Source: an uncultured Oscillospiraceae bacterium (GTDB lineage: Bacteria; Bacillota; Clostridia; Oscillospirales; Oscillospiraceae). Taken from it: DNA of 6,939 nt. Below are positions 5,488 through 6,939 of the stretch, in pieces. The notes below the pieces were generated by a model. That model was not told where the DNA came from and did not search any database. It saw only the letters and a list, made by a program, of their open reading frames with translations. The stretch is from positions 1 to 6,939 of the forward strand of contig CAKTGW010000056.1 of the NCBI GenBank assembly GCA_934561725.1, read 5' to 3'. The stretch's first letter is position 1; each line of letters opens with the position of its first letter. Both the position numbers and the translations under genes were made by a program.

Positions 5488-5802
5488 TTGAAGAGAAGAG
5501 TAAACAAAACGGATGTGGTCAGCCGCCTGGCACAGCTGGCGTTTGACCGCGGAAACGATGCGGTGAAGCTGCTGTATCTGGAACCGGAAGACCTGGAGGG
5601 GCTGGAAAAGCTGGATCTCAGGCATCTGGCTGAGCTGAAGAGAGGGGCGAACGGCTCTGTGGAGATGAAGTTTACCAGCCGTCTTGAGCTGCTTCAGCTT
5701 TTGACCAACCTGCTGGAAAATGAGAGCAGCGGAGCGGCGAGCCTAGTCAGCGCCCTGGATGGGGCGGCAGCTGCTCTGGGGAAAAAAGCGCATGGAAATT
5801 AA
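5488..5802 (+). CDS. Phage terminase small subunit-like protein
   Basis: Small terminases recognise phage DNA and deliver it to the large-subunit motor. The 104-residue product begins KRRVNKTDVVSRLAQLAFDR, then NDAVKLLYLEPEDLEGLEKLDL and HLAELKRGANGSVEMKF, followed by a helical RLELLQLLTNLLE. This layout resembles short terminase small subunits of Clostridia prophages, and the position directly before, and overlapping by 11 bases, a large terminase supports the call. The start is a TTG at 5488: GAGAGGTGG at 5473-5481 gives a ribosome binding site 7-10 bases upstream. An in-frame GTG at 5449 would extend the protein by 13 residues across that site and lacks one of its own. The C terminus (about 79-104) is Ala/Ser/Gly-rich and probably flexible. 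Family likeness is moderate; context is the stronger argument. Confidence 0.72.
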   Translation: MKRRVNKTDVVSRLAQLAFDRGNDAVKLLYLEPEDLEGLEKLDLRHLAELKRGANGSVEMKFTSRLELLQLLTNLLENESSGAASLVSALDGAAAALGKKAHGN

Positions 5803-6939
5803 GCGGTTTTCGCCCCGGCAGCTGGAGGTGCTCACCTGGTGGTGTCCGGCCTCGCGTCACAGGACAAAGGAGGCAATCATCTGTGACGGGGCGGTGCGCA
5901 GCGGCAAGACCAGCTGCATGGGACTGTCCTTTGTCCTGTGGGCAATGAGCAGCTTTGAGGGAGAGCGGTTTGGCCTGTGCGGCAAAACGATCCTGTCCCT
6001 GCGGCGAAATCTGCTGGATGAGCTGCTGCCGGCGCTGCGCGGTCTTGGTCTGCGCTGCCGGGAGCAGGTATCCGCAAACCGGCTGACTGTGTGCATGAAC
6101 GGCCGGCGCAATACATTCTACCTTTTCGGCGGCAAGGACGAGCTGTCGCAGGGCATGATCCAGGGCGTAACGCTGGCCGGCATACTGCTGGACGAAGTGG
6201 CTCTGATGCCGCGCTCCTTTGTGGAGCAGGCGATCGCCCGGTGCAGTGCAGAGGGGGCAAGGCTGTGGTTCAACTGCAATCCGGAGTCGCCAGGACACTG
6301 GTTTTACCGGGAATGGATCTGCCGGGCAGAGGAGCGGCGGGCGCTGTATCTCCACTTCCGCATGGAGGATAATCCCGGCCTGTCCCCGGCAATGCTGGAG
6401 CGCTACCGGCGGATGTATTCCGGCACATTCTATCAGCGTTTCATATTGGGGGAGTGGGTGGCCGTGCAGGGACGGATCTATGATTTCTACGATCCATCCA
6501 TGGCGGTTCCGGTACCGGAAGGTCCCATGGACAGCTATGTGGTGTCCTGTGATTACGGCACGGTGAATCCGGCATCCTTCGGCCTTTGGGGAGAAAAGGA
6601 TGGCGTGTGGTATCGCATCAGTGAGTATTACTATGACTCCCAGCGGCAGGGACGGCAGAGAACAGACGGAGAATATGCGGACAGCCTGATGAAATTGATC
6701 GGTCCCCGCAGGGTGGATGCTGTGATAGTGGACCCCTCGGCGGCCAGCTTTATAGAGCAGCTGGGCCGTTCCGGACTGCCGGTGCGCCGGGCAAAGAATG
6801 ATGTACTCAGTGGGATCAGACTGACGGCTGAATTGCTGCGGACAGGCAGGATCGTGATCTGTGAGAGCTGTACGGCACTGCTTCAGGAGATCATGGATTA
6901 TGCCTGGGATCCGGACGGGCCTGACCGCCCCATCAAGTA
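5792..6939 (+). CDS. Phage terminase large subunit (runs off right edge)
   Basis: The large terminase is the ATP-driven motor and nuclease that cuts concatemeric phage DNA and packs it into the prohead. The first 382 codons are visible without stop or frameshift. The ATPase domain has a Walker A GAVRSGKT (33-40), a Walker B GILLDEVAL with D134-E135, and the coupling segment FNCNPESPGHWFYREW (160-175). An aromatic-rich linker, YSGTFYQRFILGEW (209-222), precedes the RNase H-like nuclease domain, where acidic residues appear in SCDYGTVNPASFGLW (D254) and AVIVDPSAASF (D314), with KNDVLSGI (335-342) after. The usual length is 400-450 residues, so little is missing. The ATG overlaps the small-subunit stop by 11 bases, typical of translational coupling; the upstream GGGGAAAAAAG is a modest ribosome binding site. 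Reading frame and motifs look functional. Codon use (CTG, CGG, GGC-rich) is like the host genes, suggesting long residence or a host-adapted phage. Confidence 0.95.
   Translation, partial: MEIKRFSPRQLEVLTWWCPASRHRTKEAIICDGAVRSGKTSCMGLSFVLWAMSSFEGERFGLCGKTILSLRRNLLDELLPALRGLGLRCREQVSANRLTVCMNGRRNTFYLFGGKDELSQGMIQGVTLAGILLDEVALMPRSFVEQAIARCSAEGARLWFNCNPESPGHWFYREWICRAEERRALYLHFRMEDNPGLSPAMLERYRRMYSGTFYQRFILGEWVAVQGRIYDFYDPSMAVPVPEGPMDSYVVSCDYGTVNPASFGLWGEKDGVWYRISEYYYDSQRQGRQRTDGEYADSLMKLIGPRRVDAVIVDPSAASFIEQLGRSGLPVRRAKNDVLSGIRLTAELLRTGRIVICESCTALLQEIMDYAWDPDGPDRPIK

Overview
The window reads as the chromosome of a moderately GC-rich Gram-positive bacterium of the class Clostridia, plausibly an Oscillospiraceae-type gut anaerobe. 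This rests on the dgt-like/dnaG gene order, a class A penicillin-binding protein with a Ser/Pro/Thr-rich tail, a BofC-C-terminal-like small exported protein, a DUF1292 protein and a low-GC-phylum style of ribosome binding site (AGGAGG). The taxonomic statement is inference from gene families; no marker in the window fixes a species.

Positions 1-4110 lie on the minus strand. From right to left they hold a bifunctional penicillin-binding protein (4110-1951), an HD-domain dGTPase-like triphosphohydrolase (1704-700) and the N-terminal third of DNA primase DnaG (from 665, running off the left edge). The dGTPase and dnaG are 34 bases apart and probably form one transcription unit, the front of the dnaG-rpoD macromolecular synthesis operon found in Firmicutes. 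A perfect 11-bp inverted repeat and an AT-rich spacer separate the pbp gene from this unit.

A divergent promoter region (about 4120-4280) separates the pbp gene from a plus-strand series: a small secreted or membrane-anchored BofC-like protein (4292-4591), a DUF1292 protein with its own good sigma-A promoter (4729-5013), then a non-coding stretch of about 470 bases. That stretch is not empty. It has a strong extended -10 promoter, a long rod-shaped RNA that folds like 6S RNA (closing stem with UGUUCG, large central bubble, small hairpin in the 3' bubble strand, long terminal stem) and ends at a perfect intrinsic terminator. Another terminator, and a weaker AT-only hairpin, follow.

Immediately after the terminators, phage-type genes begin: a small terminase-like protein (TTG start, 5488-5802) overlapping by 11 bases a large terminase with ATPase and nuclease motifs (5792 to the right edge). 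No integrase, repressor or other lysogeny gene is seen between the host genes and the terminase pair, so the boundary of the prophage, remnant or domesticated DNA-packaging element lies in the short interval 5345-5487. This junction and the 6S RNA are the main points of interest.
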